Part shown: piece after piece, positions 7,825-16,871 of the stretch
How the letters are laid out: each line of letters starts with the position of its first letter
Numbering within the stretch: position 1 is the stretch's first letter
DNA from: an uncultured Oscillospiraceae bacterium
GTDB lineage: Bacteria > Bacillota > Clostridia > Oscillospirales > Oscillospiraceae
Direction of reading: 5' to 3'
NCBI GenBank assembly: GCA_934567355.1
Contig: CAKTJC010000004.1
Span: 1-64,000 of the forward strand
Length of the DNA stretch: 64,000 bases
Translations under genes and position numbers: made by a program
The notes under the pieces: generated by a model
The model's input: the letters and a program-made list of their open reading frames with translations, nothing else
Database searches by the model: none
What the model was told of the DNA's origin: nothing

Positions 7825-8964
7825 TTACACAGCTTTTACCTTCTCCGGGGAAATAGAGAAGAAGGTCAGCAGGAAACCCATGGCGCAGCTGATGAGCAGA
7901 CCGATGCAATACATCAGCATGCCCCTGGTACCCACGGGGCCTGCGCCCATCATAGGAATGCCCAGCAGACCGGAAGCACCCCAACCGCTGGAGGCGACAC
8001 CGGTTGCCATAATGAACGCGCCGCCAAAGCCGCCGCCCAGGCACGCCGTGATAAAGGGTTTGCCCAAAGGAAGCGTCACGCCGTACAGCAGCGGGGAACC
8101 GACACCCATCATTCCCGGCAGGATCGACGCCCGGATGACATTGGCAAAGCGCTCGTTTTTGGCTGTTTTTGCCTTCAGCAGCAATGCAATTCCCGCGCCC
8201 ACCTGCCCCGCGCCTGCCATGGCAAGGGTTGGGAAGAGGGTGACGTAGCCGAAATTATCCAGCTCCATGGAATACAGCGCCACGAAGGCATATTGCATGC
8301 CCATCATCACCGCCACCAGGAAGAGCGCCGAACAGCCGAACCCCGCCAGAACGCGAACGATCGGATGTTCGCTCATGCAGAAGAAACGGACGGCACTGCA
8401 AAGGCCGGTGGAAATCAGCCCCGTCAGCGGCATCACCAGGAAAATATAGGGGATCAGCACCAGAACCAGTACGCAGAAGGGTGTGACCACCATATCCATG
8501 CTTTTAGGCATGCGCTTTCGCATCCACTTTTCCAGTCGGGCAATCAGCCATGCGCCGAGAATTGCCGCAACAATGCCGCCCCGGCCGCTGCACAGGATGG
8601 AGGCGGCAGGATCCGACAGGTTATACAGTCCCACCGCCTGCGAGAGTGTATTGATACCGTCAAGTCCGGTAATCATGCCCAGCATGCCGCCCAGGATGGC
8701 AGTCCCGCCAAACTTTTCGCAGGCGGAATAGCCTACCCAGGCAGACATAAAGCTCATGAAGGATGTGCTCACCAGGGTCAGCAGGCTGTACAGCGCCGCA
8801 ACCAGCGGGCGATCCGCATAGCCGGGAACAAACTGGGCAATGAGGGAGGCAAAGCCGGAGCAGATTCCTGCCGTGACGATCCCGGGAATCACCGGTTCAA
8901 ATATCTGGCCAAAGATCCGGAAATCCGGCTTCTTCCGGCCTTCGATCTGGTTTTTATTTCTCAT
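7825..8964 (-). CDS. PTS EIIC permease, MurNAc/sucrose type, no EIIB domain
   Basis: A 379-residue polytopic PTS EIIC domain of the glucose/sucrose superfamily. It resembles the C-terminal membrane part of MurP, the N-acetylmuramate transporter that phosphorylates its sugar at C6. About ten hydrophobic segments are seen. ILPGMMGVGSPLLYGVTLPLGKP corresponds to the conserved EPAIYG-type substrate loop. There is no EIIB domain with its phosphorylatable Cys and no EIIA, so uptake would need an EIIB elsewhere. The gene is last in the operon with murQ, anmK and a sugar kinase, which supports a MurNAc or anhydroMurNAc role. The 11-bp gap to anmK and lack of a good ribosome site suggest coupling. Confidence 0.82.
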   Translation of the reverse strand: MRNKNQIEGRKKPDFRIFGQIFEPVIPGIVTAGICSGFASLIAQFVPGYADRPLVAALYSLLTLVSTSFMSFMSAWVGYSACEKFGGTAILGGMLGMITGLDGINTLSQAVGLYNLSDPAASILCSGRGGIVAAILGAWLIARLEKWMRKRMPKSMDMVVTPFCVLVLVLIPYIFLVMPLTGLISTGLCSAVRFFCMSEHPIVRVLAGFGCSALFLVAVMMGMQYAFVALYSMELDNFGYVTLFPTLAMAGAGQVGAGIALLLKAKTAKNERFANVIRASILPGMMGVGSPLLYGVTLPLGKPFITACLGGGFGGAFIMATGVASSGWGASGLLGIPMMGAGPVGTRGMLMYCIGLLISCAMGFLLTFFSISPEKVKAV

Positions 8965-8975
8965 GCTTCAATGCG

Positions 8976-10160
8976 TTACATGCTGATTTTTCCCATGACC
9001 ACAGGGTTTTTCGCGCCCGTGACCGTGGGAACATTGTTGCATCCGGCGAAGAGCGCCTCGTTGGCAAGGACGGCAAAGGCAACTGCTTCCTTGGCATTGC
9101 TGTCGTAGCCCATGTCCTCGTTGGTCATGACACGGCAGCCTGGGAGCGCCCGGGCAATGTCCTGCACCAGGGTCTTATTCATGCTTCCGCCGCCGCCGAT
9201 GATCAGCCGATCCGGCCTGACGGGGAAATAATGCTCCACGCTGTAGCGGATGGTTTCGGCGGTAAAGGCGGTGACGGTCGCCATCAGGTCGGCATCGGGG
9301 ATATGGTCTTCACGGGCATATGCCATGATTTTCTCCACATAGGCAGGCCCATAGTACTCCCGGCCGGTGGTCTTGGGGGGCTTGCAGGGAAGATAAGGAT
9401 CCTCCATTAGCTGATCCAGAAGCCCCTGGTGGACTGTCCCGGCAGCGGCAAACCGTCCGCCTGCATCATAGGTTTGCTTTCCGTTCGTCAGCTCTGCCAG
9501 CACTGCGTCCATCACCATGTTGCCCGGGCCGGTATCGAAAGCGAACACATCCTTCAGCTCACAGTCCGGCGGGAGGCAGGTGATATTGCCGATGCCGCCG
9601 ATGTTCTGAAGTGCAACGCATTCCGTCTTACTCCGGTAGATCAGGAACTCACTGTAGGGCACCAGCGGTGCACCCAAGCCATCCGCCGCAACATCCCGAA
9701 CCCGGAAATCGCCGATCACGGGGCAGCCAAAGCGCTGCGCCAACACGGAGCACTCGCCCAGCTGAAAGGTGCTGCGGAAATGATGCCCCAGATACTCCTC
9801 CTTCTGCGGGATATGCCAGAAGGTCTGCCCGTGGCTGCCGATCAGGTCAATTTCGTCACAGCGGATCCCCGCCTGCGCACACAGCGCCTCTACCGCCTGG
9901 ACGTAGAGCTCACCCAGCAGGAAATTCATTTTGCAGAAATCCGCCGCACAGGCACTCTGCCCGGTGGCAAGCCGCAGGATCTCACTGCGCACCTCCGGGG
10001 CAAAGGGCTGAAACACGAAGCTCAGCTGCTCAATTTGGGAATCGGTGCCGTGCCCTGTAATGCGGCACAGTGCGGCGTCCACGCCGTCGGCAGAGGTGCC
10101 GGACATCAGGCCGACCACCAGGCGGCTGGGCTTTTCCATACAGGATACAATTGGATGCAT
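8976..10160 (-). CDS. anmK: Anhydro-N-acetylmuramic acid kinase
   Basis: A 394-residue AnmK. It opens the 1,6-anhydro ring of anhMurNAc and phosphorylates it to MurNAc-6-P, the MurQ substrate, in cytosolic wall recycling. The ATP/substrate motif GLMSGTSADGVDAAL is at about 17-31. The catalytic-base region is VIGDFRVRDVAADGLGAPLV near 150. DTGPGNMVMD, KTTGREYYG and the C-terminal PTVTGA complete the family signature. The ATG at 10160 follows GAGGT, and a start at the internal Met8 is possible. It lies 9 bp after the kinase gene in the same operon. Confidence 0.95.
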   Translation of the reverse strand: MHPIVSCMEKPSRLVVGLMSGTSADGVDAALCRITGHGTDSQIEQLSFVFQPFAPEVRSEILRLATGQSACAADFCKMNFLLGELYVQAVEALCAQAGIRCDEIDLIGSHGQTFWHIPQKEEYLGHHFRSTFQLGECSVLAQRFGCPVIGDFRVRDVAADGLGAPLVPYSEFLIYRSKTECVALQNIGGIGNITCLPPDCELKDVFAFDTGPGNMVMDAVLAELTNGKQTYDAGGRFAAAGTVHQGLLDQLMEDPYLPCKPPKTTGREYYGPAYVEKIMAYAREDHIPDADLMATVTAFTAETIRYSVEHYFPVRPDRLIIGGGGSMNKTLVQDIARALPGCRVMTNEDMGYDSNAKEAVAFAVLANEALFAGCNNVPTVTGAKNPVVMGKISM

Positions 10161-10169
10161 AAGATTACC

Positions 10170-11057
10170 TCACTGCATTTCTTTTGCAAGCATCACCGCA
10201 CCGGCGGCAGCGTCCCGGTGGGGCGCGACACAGGTCATTTCCGGGTGCTGCTTTGCCATCTCCGCCCGGAATTGGGCACGGAGCATGGTCTCATTCTCCA
10301 GCAGACCGCCCAGCATGGCAACCTCGGGCGATTCCAGCTTCAGCTGCTTCGCCACCGCGCCCACAAGGCGGGTCATCTGCACGGCGTTGGCGCAGATGAT
10401 CTCCTGCGCCACATGGTCATCCTGTGCAGCTGCCTGCTCCACCAGGCGGGAAAGGGCGGCAATTCTGCTCTTGTCCCCGCCATAGGTATAGGAGATAATC
10501 TTTTTCTGATCGTCCAGCCCCAGCTCGGTGGCCAGCAGATTCGACAGGAGCGTCTTTTCACCCCAGCCGTCCCAGGCGCGCGCAACGGCAGCCAGGGCAT
10601 CCCGCCCCAGGGCGTAGCCGCTGCCCTCATCACCGATCAGGTGCCCCCAGCCGCCGGAACGGGCAAACTGCCCCGCGGCGTTTTTGCCGAAGCAGATGGA
10701 GCCGGTTCCGGCAATCAGGGCGATTCCCGGTCTGCCTTCCAGTGCGCCGGTAAGGGCGATCACCTGATCACCGACAAGCTTCCAGTTTGCAATGCCGCCG
10801 CGCTGCATTCCCTCCGAGACCAGGCGGGTCATCTCCTGGTTGCTGATTCCGGCGGAGCCGATGCACAGCGCAAGGCACTGCCCCTGCCCATTCAGCCAGG
10901 CGCAGATTTCATCCAGCAGCGCCGCGAACCGCTCCGCGCCGATGCTGTTCAGATTGAAGGGGCCGAACACCTGCGTCAGCAGGTGCTCCCCTTCCGGCGA
11001 AGCGACGACGACCTTTGTCTTGGTGCCGCCGCCGTCGATACCGGCAATAAAGTTCAT
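10170..11057 (-). CDS. BadF-type amino-sugar kinase (GlcNAc/MurNAc kinase-like)
   Basis: A 295-residue ASKHA-fold kinase of the BadF/BadG/BcrA/BcrD ATPase family, which includes N-acetylglucosamine kinase and clostridial MurK. The phosphate-1 loop is AGIDGGGTKTK at residues 5-15, the phosphate-2 region is LIAGTGSICFG near 113-123, and GDEGSGYALG near 142-151 and AMLGGLLEN near 245 are typical. Between murQ and anmK, phosphorylation of GlcNAc and/or MurNAc released from imported muropeptides is the likely job. The ATG follows GGAGGGAACACG. A MITE lies immediately upstream. Confidence 0.88.
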   Translation of the reverse strand: MNFIAGIDGGGTKTKVVVASPEGEHLLTQVFGPFNLNSIGAERFAALLDEICAWLNGQGQCLALCIGSAGISNQEMTRLVSEGMQRGGIANWKLVGDQVIALTGALEGRPGIALIAGTGSICFGKNAAGQFARSGGWGHLIGDEGSGYALGRDALAAVARAWDGWGEKTLLSNLLATELGLDDQKKIISYTYGGDKSRIAALSRLVEQAAAQDDHVAQEIICANAVQMTRLVGAVAKQLKLESPEVAMLGGLLENETMLRAQFRAEMAKQHPEMTCVAPHRDAAAGAVMLAKEMQ

Positions 11058-11086
11058 CGTGTTCCCTCCACGTTATTTGACTTCCA

Positions 11087-11249
11087 GGGAAGCTCTGATT
11101 AAATCAGCAAGAGCTGGCAGCGAGGGATTTTGTTCCCAGGCAAAGGATGAAAAATGGAGGAATACTGTATGTATTTCCCATTTTTCATCCTGCGGCATGG
11201 GGGCAAAAGACCCGCTGCTCAGCCGCAGACGATTTATTCAGAGGTTCCC
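11087..11249 (-). mobile_element. MITE-like inverted-repeat element, copy 2 (163 bp)
   Basis: The same element as at 2470-2689 but in reverse orientation. Its ends are GGGAAGCTCTGATTAAATC (11087-11105) and GATTTATTCAGAGGTTCCC (11231-11249), imperfect inverted copies of 19 bp. The centre forms a long hairpin (about 11146-11191) with arms GGATGAAAAATGG and its complement. It separates the esterase and kinase genes inside the mur operon. Its outer end supplies the last codons and TGA stop of the esterase. The hairpin may reduce read-through or create an RNA-processing point. Confidence 0.75.
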
Positions 11250-11981
11250 CAGCAAGTAGTCCATCGCCTTGCTCACCGCCGTATCCCAGAATACCCAGTT
11301 ATGGATCCCCTGCCAGTGCTCGAAGCGGACATCCGCCCCTTTCTCACGCAGCCCTTCCGCAAAGCGGACATTGGCATCAAAAAGGGCATCCTGCTCGCCG
11401 CAGGCAAGGTAGAGCTTGGGAAGCTTGGCGGGGTCAGCTTTCCTTGCCAGTGCAAAGAGGTCGCTTCCCTCCGGGATTTCCAGCGTCCGGCCAAAAATTG
11501 CCTGGAACTGCTTTTTCTGCGTGCCGCTCTGGGCAGCTGCATATTGCGCAATGTCCGCCACTGCCGAAAAAGCAGCGGCGCCGGCATAGCGTTCGGGCGA
11601 CTGGAGGACGCATTTCAGCGTACCGTAGCCGCCCATGGAAAGACCCATGAGATAGTTCTTTTCCCGTGCCGGAGAAAAGCCGAAGAAATTCCGGCAGATT
11701 TCCGGCAGCTCGTCATGAATGAATGTAAAATAGGAGATTCCCTGCTCCATATCCGCATAGAAGCTCCGCTGAACCTCCGGGATCACCAGCGCCGCCCCCT
11801 TTTCGCGGGCATATCGCTCCACACTGGTGTAGCGTGACCAGCCGGTGCAGTTATCCGCAAGGCCGTGGAGCAGATACACCACCGGCACCTCGGACTGCCT
11901 TACGCCCTCCGGCAGGATAACTGTCATGGAGGTATTCATGTCCATTGCTTCCGAGCGGAAATCACAGCGCAGATGTGCCAT
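11238..11981 (-). CDS. Esterase-D/CE1-like alpha/beta hydrolase
   Basis: A 247-residue putative esterase. Strand-nucleophile motif GLSMGG places the serine near residue 124, YLLHGLADN near 37 is the oxyanion-loop region, the acid Asp is in CGEQDALF near 199, and the His is in QGIHNWVFW near 227. Without a signal peptide it should be cytosolic. It lies 3 bp after murQ and before amino-sugar kinases, so a sugar-ester substrate such as O-acetylated MurNAc is an attractive inference, but a formylglutathione-hydrolase-like role is also possible. The C-terminal GNL and stop codon lie inside the MITE end, so the original C-terminus may have been different. Confidence 0.85.
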   Translation of the reverse strand: MAHLRCDFRSEAMDMNTSMTVILPEGVRQSEVPVVYLLHGLADNCTGWSRYTSVERYAREKGAALVIPEVQRSFYADMEQGISYFTFIHDELPEICRNFFGFSPAREKNYLMGLSMGGYGTLKCVLQSPERYAGAAAFSAVADIAQYAAAQSGTQKKQFQAIFGRTLEIPEGSDLFALARKADPAKLPKLYLACGEQDALFDANVRFAEGLREKGADVRFEHWQGIHNWVFWDTAVSKAMDYLLGNL

Positions 11982-11984
11982 CGG

Positions 11985-12881
11985 TCAGTTCTCCCCGATC
12001 GCAGCGGCAACACGGTTATCGTGCTGCGCCAGAAGCTGCTCCGCCCTGTGCGCATCGGTGCCGGTTTTCAGCATCACGATGGCGACCTTTGCCCGATAGC
12101 CGCATGCCTGCAGTGTCCTGGCGGCGGTGTCGTAGTCCACGCCGGTCGCCTGGCAGACGATGCGCTTGCAGCGCTCCACCAGCTTTTCATTGGAGGGCTT
12201 GACGTCCACCATCAGGTTGCCGTAGACCTTGCCCAGCTTGATCATTGCGCCGGTGGAGAGCATATTCAGCACCATCTTCTGAGCGGTACCGCTCTTCATT
12301 CGGGTGGAGCCGGTCACGACCTCCGGCCCCGGGAGCGGGGTGATGGCGATCTCCGCCGCCTGCTCCACCTGGGAGCCGGTGCTGCAGGAAATGCCGATGA
12401 CGTGCGCGCCCAGCTTCCGGGCGTACTCCATGGCGCCCAGCACATAGGGCGTTCTGCCGGAGGCGGCAATGCCCACCAGCACGTCCCGGCTGCTGAAATT
12501 GATCTTCTTCAGATCCTCCACGCCCTGGACGGGGTCATCCTCCGCGCCTTCCTTTGCGCGGAAGATTGCCTCGTTGCCGCCGGCAATCAGACCGATCACC
12601 TCTTCCGGGTCGGTGGAATAGGTGGGCGGGCACTCCACCGCATCCAGAATTCCCAGCCGCCCGGAGGTGCCGCAGCCAACATAGACAAGCCTTCCGCCCT
12701 GCCCCAGCTGCCCGGCGATGACATCCACCGCCGCAGCGATGTGCTCCGCCTCTTCGCCGACGGCGATGGCAACCTTCTTGTCCTCTTCGTTGATCAGCTT
12801 CACCATATCCAGGGTGCTCATGGCGTCGATGTGGGTGGTTTTGCTGTTACGCTGTTCTGTATTGATTGAATTGAGATCCAT
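11985..12881 (-). CDS. murQ: N-acetylmuramic acid 6-phosphate etherase
   Basis: A 298-residue MurQ. It cleaves the D-lactyl ether of MurNAc-6-P to give GlcNAc-6-P plus D-lactate. The SIS-domain phosphosugar loop YVGCGTSGRLGILDAVECPP is near 67-86. IAASGRTPYV near 138 and VVTGSTRMKSGTAQK near 189 are diagnostic. Length is normal. The ATG follows AGGAGGAACAAT. It lies 93 bp after the ABC ATPase gene in the same orientation and ahead of the esterase, kinases and EIIC. The released lactate could be handled by enzymes such as the dehydrogenase at 709-1698, though that link is only suggestive. Confidence 0.97.
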   Translation of the reverse strand: MDLNSINTEQRNSKTTHIDAMSTLDMVKLINEEDKKVAIAVGEEAEHIAAAVDVIAGQLGQGGRLVYVGCGTSGRLGILDAVECPPTYSTDPEEVIGLIAGGNEAIFRAKEGAEDDPVQGVEDLKKINFSSRDVLVGIAASGRTPYVLGAMEYARKLGAHVIGISCSTGSQVEQAAEIAITPLPGPEVVTGSTRMKSGTAQKMVLNMLSTGAMIKLGKVYGNLMVDVKPSNEKLVERCKRIVCQATGVDYDTAARTLQACGYRAKVAIVMLKTGTDAHRAEQLLAQHDNRVAAAIGEN

Positions 12882-12974
12882 ATTGTTCCTCCTCGTTCAG
12901 GCATCTGCGAAAGAGAAAATGCCGCCGATACCGTTTGGGCTCAAACAGCTTCCTCACTGTGACTTTTTTCGTAA

Positions 12975-13925
12975 TCAGTCGCAGAGCGAACAGGCGACAA
13001 AGTGATCCGGGCTGACTTCCTTCAGGCAGATATTTTCCCTGCATTTCTCCGTTGCATAGGGGCAGCGGGGTGCAAAGCGGCAGCCCGGTGCGGGATTGAT
13101 GGGGCTGGAAACCTCGCCGCGCAGCACATGGTGCTCCCGGTTGCGGCGGGACAGATCGATGGTGGGAACCGCATGCAGCAGTGCCTTGGTATAGGGATGC
13201 ACGGGGTTGGAGAAGAGCTCCGCCGTCTTGGCATGCTCCACCACCTGCCCCATGTACATGACCATGATCTCATCGCTGATATGCTTCACCACGCACAGAT
13301 CGTGGGTGATGAACATATAGGAAAGGCCGCGCTGCTCCTGCAAATCCATCAAAAGGTTCAGGATCTGCGCCTGGATGGAAACATCCAGCGCGGAAACAGG
13401 CTCGTCGCAGACGATGAATTTGGGGCTGACTGCCATGGCGCGCGCCAGACCGACCCGCTGGCGCAGGCCGCCGTCCAGCTCGTGGGGGTACAGGTTTGCC
13501 TGGTCGGCGGGCAGGCCGCACATATCCATGATGGCACGAACGTGCTCATTGATCTCCGTCTTGGATTTCAGCAGCCCGCAGACCTGCACCGGCTCGGCAA
13601 TCAGATTGTGCACGGACATACGGGGGTCAAGAGAGCTGTAGGGATCCTGGAAGACCATCTGCATATTCAGGTGGATCTTCTGCATATCCTTGCCCCGGTA
13701 TTTCAGGATGTTCTCGCCGTTATACAGCACCTCACCGGCGGTGGCGGGCTGAAGGCGCAGAATCGTTCTGCCCAGGGTGGACTTGCCGCAGCCGCTTTCG
13801 CCAACCACGCCCAGGGTCTTGCCCGGCATGATCTTCAGATTCACATCCTCCACGGCGTGGAGAATGCCCGAACCGGTTTTGAAGTATTTTTTTAAGTTTC
13901 TTGTCTCAACAAGCGGCGTTGCCAT
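12975..13925 (-). CDS. Oligopeptide ABC transporter ATPase (OppF/DppF type)
   Basis: A 316-residue ABC ATPase. Walker A is GESGCGKST near 41-49, Q-loop MVFQDPYSSL near 91, Walker B FIVCDEPVSAL near 171, and the H-loop is FITHDL. The signature reads LDGGLRQR instead of the usual LSGGQ, so the serine is replaced by Asp. The Opp/Dpp C-terminal extension with APGCRFAPRCPY and paired cysteines is present. The true start is the ATG at 13925 after AAGGAGG, 1 bp past the upstream gene. It pairs with the OppD-type protein to power import, probably of muropeptides given the downstream mur genes. Confidence 0.92.
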   Translation of the reverse strand: MATPLVETRNLKKYFKTGSGILHAVEDVNLKIMPGKTLGVVGESGCGKSTLGRTILRLQPATAGEVLYNGENILKYRGKDMQKIHLNMQMVFQDPYSSLDPRMSVHNLIAEPVQVCGLLKSKTEINEHVRAIMDMCGLPADQANLYPHELDGGLRQRVGLARAMAVSPKFIVCDEPVSALDVSIQAQILNLLMDLQEQRGLSYMFITHDLCVVKHISDEIMVMYMGQVVEHAKTAELFSNPVHPYTKALLHAVPTIDLSRRNREHHVLRGEVSSPINPAPGCRFAPRCPYATEKCRENICLKEVSPDHFVACSLCD

Positions 13926-13926
13926 A

Positions 13927-14916
13927 TCAGAATACCTCCTTGTTCGCGTAGCGGTGGCACATGATGCCGTGGTCGCCGCAAACGTGCATGGTGGGCGGCT
14001 GTGTCCGGCAGGTGTCCGTGGCGTACTTACAGCGATCTGCGAAGCAGCAGCCGGTGTATTCCTTGCGGGGATCCGCCATGTGTCCGGCAATGGGGTGCAG
14101 CCGGGGCTGGTCATCCTCCAGATTGGGGATGCAGTTGAACAGTCCCGCCGTATAGGGGTGATTCTCTTTGCGCTGGAACACCGTCTCCACAGAGCCGTAT
14201 TCCACCACACGCCCGGCATATACCACAGAAACGGAATCGCAGAACTGGGCGACGACGCCCAGATCGTGAGTGATCAGCATCACGGCGGTATTGAACTTCT
14301 CACGCAGCTGCTGCATCAGCTCCAAAATCTGCGCCTGAATGGTCACATCCAGTGCGGTCGTCGGCTCGTCGGCCAGCAGCAGCTCCGGCTCCGCGACCAG
14401 CGCCATGGCAATCACGATTCTCTGCTTCATGCCGCCGGAGAATTCGTGAGGGTAGCTGTTCTTACGCTCAGGGGGGATGCCCACCAGGGTCATCATTTCA
14501 TCCACCCGCTTGACCTTTTCGGAACGGCTCATTTCCGGGAAGTGCAGATTCAACACTTCGAGGATCTGATTGCCGACGGTCTGGGTGGGGTTCAGGCTGG
14601 TCATAGGATCCTGGAAGATCATGGAAATGCGCTTGCCGCGCAGCGGCAGCATCTCCGCCTCCGGGAGCTTCAGCAGCTCCTGCCCGTCATAGACAATGGA
14701 GCCGCCCTTTACTTCGCCGACCCGCTCCGGCAGCAGCCGGAGGATGGACAGAGCGAGGGTGGTTTTGCCTGCGCCGGTTTCGCCCACGAGGCCGCGGGCT
14801 TCGCCGCGCACCAGGTTCAGATTGAAATTATTAACCGCGTGAACGACGGCGTCGTCCGTATTGTACTGGACGGTCAGATCGGAAATTTCCAGCAGACTGT
14901 CTTGTTTCTTTTCCAT
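13927..14916 (-). CDS. Oligopeptide ABC transporter ATPase (OppD/DppD type)
   Basis: A 329-residue ABC ATPase with Walker [10 protein letters not shown] near 44, Q-loop [10 protein letters not shown] near 99, signature FSGGMKQR near 155, Walker [12 protein letters not shown] near 178 and H-loop LITHDL. All catalytic motifs are intact, unlike the partner's signature. The C-terminal extension has the cysteine-rich [10 protein letters not shown] segment of Opp/Dpp ATPases. The ATG at 14916 follows AAGGAGG, and the longer upstream frame lacks a ribosome site. It is the fourth gene of the importer. Confidence 0.93.
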   Translation of the reverse strand: MEKKQDSLLEISDLTVQYNTDDAVVHAVNNFNLNLVRGEARGLVGETGAGKTTLALSILRLLPERVGEVKGGSIVYDGQELLKLPEAEMLPLRGKRISMIFQDPMTSLNPTQTVGNQILEVLNLHFPEMSRSEKVKRVDEMMTLVGIPPERKNSYPHEFSGGMKQRIVIAMALVAEPELLLADEPTTALDVTIQAQILELMQQLREKFNTAVMLITHDLGVVAQFCDSVSVVYAGRVVEYGSVETVFQRKENHPYTAGLFNCIPNLEDDQPRLHPIAGHMADPRKEYTGCCFADRCKYATDTCRTQPPTMHVCGDHGIMCHRYANKEVF

Positions 14917-14929
14917 CTTTGCGTCCTCC

Positions 14930-15805
14930 TTATTTCTTGGTTCTGGGGTCGAAGGCATCACGCAGGCCGTCGCCGATGAAGTTGACAGCCATGACCGTCA
15001 GGCAGATGCAGATGCCGGGAATCAGGCCAAGATAGGGATAGGCCTGAATATTGATCTTGTTTTCGGAGATGATGGTGCCCCATTCCGGCGTGGGAGAGGC
15101 AACGCCCAGACCCAGGTAGCCCATGGAGGAAATGCTCAGGATGGTCTGCCCCAGGCAAAGGGTGGCGGAAACAATGATTGGGCCGATGCCGTTGGGCAGG
15201 ATGTGCTTCAGAATGATGCGCAGGGAGCTGCAGCCGTAGCACTTGGCCGCTTCCACGAACTCCACGTTGCGCAGCGTCAGCACGGAGGAGCGGACGATAC
15301 GCGCAAAGCGCGCCACCTGAGAGATCGCCAGGGCGACGACAAGCTTCCACACGCCGTTGCCCAGCGCAGTGATGATCGCCATGGCCAGCAGGGACGAGGG
15401 AACTGCCATCAGCATATCCACGAAACGCATGAGGATGGTATCCACCTTGCCGCCGAAGAAGCCGGCAGTTCCGCCGATCAGCGCACCCACCACAAAGGCG
15501 ATGCCGATGATGGCGAAGGAGCACAGCAGGGAAATTCTGCCGCCGTACAGGACACGGGCAAAGAGGTCACGGCCGAATTCATCCGTACCGAAGATATACA
15601 GTGCGTTGGGACTGGTGAACCGATCGGAAATATGCATTTTCGTGACGTTCTGGTAGCTGCTCAGGATCGGCGCTGCCAGCACCGCCAGGAACACCAGCGC
15701 CAGCAGGAACACGCCGAACATGGCCAGCTTGTTCTTGCGGAAGCGGAACATAACAAGTTCACCGGTGCTATACTCAGAAAGGGATTTTTTGCGACGTTTC
15801 AACAT
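14930..15805 (-). CDS. Peptide ABC transporter permease (DppC/OppC type)
   Basis: A 291-residue permease. The N-terminal cytoplasmic OppC_N region and first TM helix (about 27-48) are followed by a periplasmic-side segment with FGTDEFGRDLFARVLYGGR, the OppC hallmark near 75. Five more helices and an EAA-type coupling loop around FVEAAKCYGCSSLRIILKH follow near 175-193. It has an RBS GGAGGGCAAGAG and lies 15 bp after the DppB gene and 13 bp before the ATPase gene. Confidence 0.93.
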   Translation of the reverse strand: MLKRRKKSLSEYSTGELVMFRFRKNKLAMFGVFLLALVFLAVLAAPILSSYQNVTKMHISDRFTSPNALYIFGTDEFGRDLFARVLYGGRISLLCSFAIIGIAFVVGALIGGTAGFFGGKVDTILMRFVDMLMAVPSSLLAMAIITALGNGVWKLVVALAISQVARFARIVRSSVLTLRNVEFVEAAKCYGCSSLRIILKHILPNGIGPIIVSATLCLGQTILSISSMGYLGLGVASPTPEWGTIISENKINIQAYPYLGLIPGICICLTVMAVNFIGDGLRDAFDPRTKK

Positions 15806-15820
15806 ATCTCTTGCCCTCCA

Positions 15821-16750
15821 TCAGGATGCCAGGTCAATTCTGGGGTCGATCACTGCGCACAGCAGGTCAACCAGCAGATTGATCACGCCCACGATCACGG
15901 TAACGAAAATGATCGTACCCAACACGACAGGCACATCCCGGGATTTCACGGCGTTGAGCAGCATGGTGCCAACACCGGGAATCGTGAAAATATTCTCCGT
16001 GACGACTGCGCCGCCAATGGTGCCGGCGAAGCTGACGCCGATCTGAGTCACAACGGGAATCAGGCCGTTGCGCAGTGCATGATGGCGAATGACGACCCGA
16101 TTGGGAGCGCCCTTTGCCTTGGCGGTGCGGATGTAATCCTGGCGAATGACATCCAGCATGCTGGTTCTGCTCATGCGGATCATGGTTGCCATGGTGTTGG
16201 CACCCAGGATCAGGGTGGGGAGAATCAGAGACTTGGCAGAGGTAAAGCCGGAGGTAGGCAACCAGTGCAGCGTCAGGCAGAACAGCACCTGACACATGGT
16301 GCCCAGCCAGAAGGCCGGCAGGGAGAACAGCAGCATTGCCACAAAGGAGCTGCCGTAGTCCAGAAGGCTATACTGCTTGATGGCGGAGCCAATGCCAAGC
16401 GGCGCGCCAACGCCAACAGCGAAGAGCATGGCCAGAGTGGACAGCAGCAATGTATTGGGCAGGCGGCGGGCAAAGCATGCCAGAACCTGCTCGCCGTTCT
16501 TCCAGGACTCGCCGAAGTCCAGGCGCAGGACGCCAACCATATAATCAACGTAACGAACCAGAAGGGGCTTATCCAGTCCCATCTCTGCCTTTTTTGCGGC
16601 AATCTGCTCAGCGGTGGCATCCTCGCCCAGAAGGGAACTTGCCAGGTCGCCCGGAGCAGCGGACAAAATCAGATACAATATAAAGGTAACGCAGATAATG
16701 ACCGGGATCAGCATCAGAAGCCGTTTCCCAGCGTATTTCAACCAGGACAT
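15821..16750 (-). CDS. Peptide ABC transporter permease (DppB/OppB type)
   Basis: A 309-residue permease. The first TM helix is at the N-terminus (YAGKRLLMLIPVIICVTF), with the DPxxL-like region degraded to SAAPGDLASS near 35. GLDKPLLVRYVDYMVGVLR precedes the remaining helices. The EAA-type loop is DYIRTAKAKGAPNRVVIRHH near 195-214. The start is the ATG at 16750 after AAGGAGG. It follows the binding protein by 121 bp, which contains a short GAAGCGG/CCGCTTC stem (16797-16827) that may set relative expression. Confidence 0.93.
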   Translation of the reverse strand: MSWLKYAGKRLLMLIPVIICVTFILYLILSAAPGDLASSLLGEDATAEQIAAKKAEMGLDKPLLVRYVDYMVGVLRLDFGESWKNGEQVLACFARRLPNTLLLSTLAMLFAVGVGAPLGIGSAIKQYSLLDYGSSFVAMLLFSLPAFWLGTMCQVLFCLTLHWLPTSGFTSAKSLILPTLILGANTMATMIRMSRTSMLDVIRQDYIRTAKAKGAPNRVVIRHHALRNGLIPVVTQIGVSFAGTIGGAVVTENIFTIPGVGTMLLNAVKSRDVPVVLGTIIFVTVIVGVINLLVDLLCAVIDPRIDLAS

Positions 16751-16871
16751 CTTTCTTTCCTCCTTGAGAAAATGCGGGGTCATTCGTGAAAGAAGAGAAG
16801 CGGCGCGGCATACCACCGTTCCGCTTCCCTTCGTCACTCATTCAGTCATTCTTGAAAACAGGGGGATGGAA

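Noticed and set aside
7825..8964. Calling the EIIC a complete MurP.
   Set aside because: The IIB domain with its phosphorylated cysteine is absent, so only the IIC part can be claimed.
14861..16789. A 642-codon plus-strand open frame across the peptide permeases.
   Set aside because: It is low-complexity (His/Gln-rich) and runs antisense to two well-supported permease genes.
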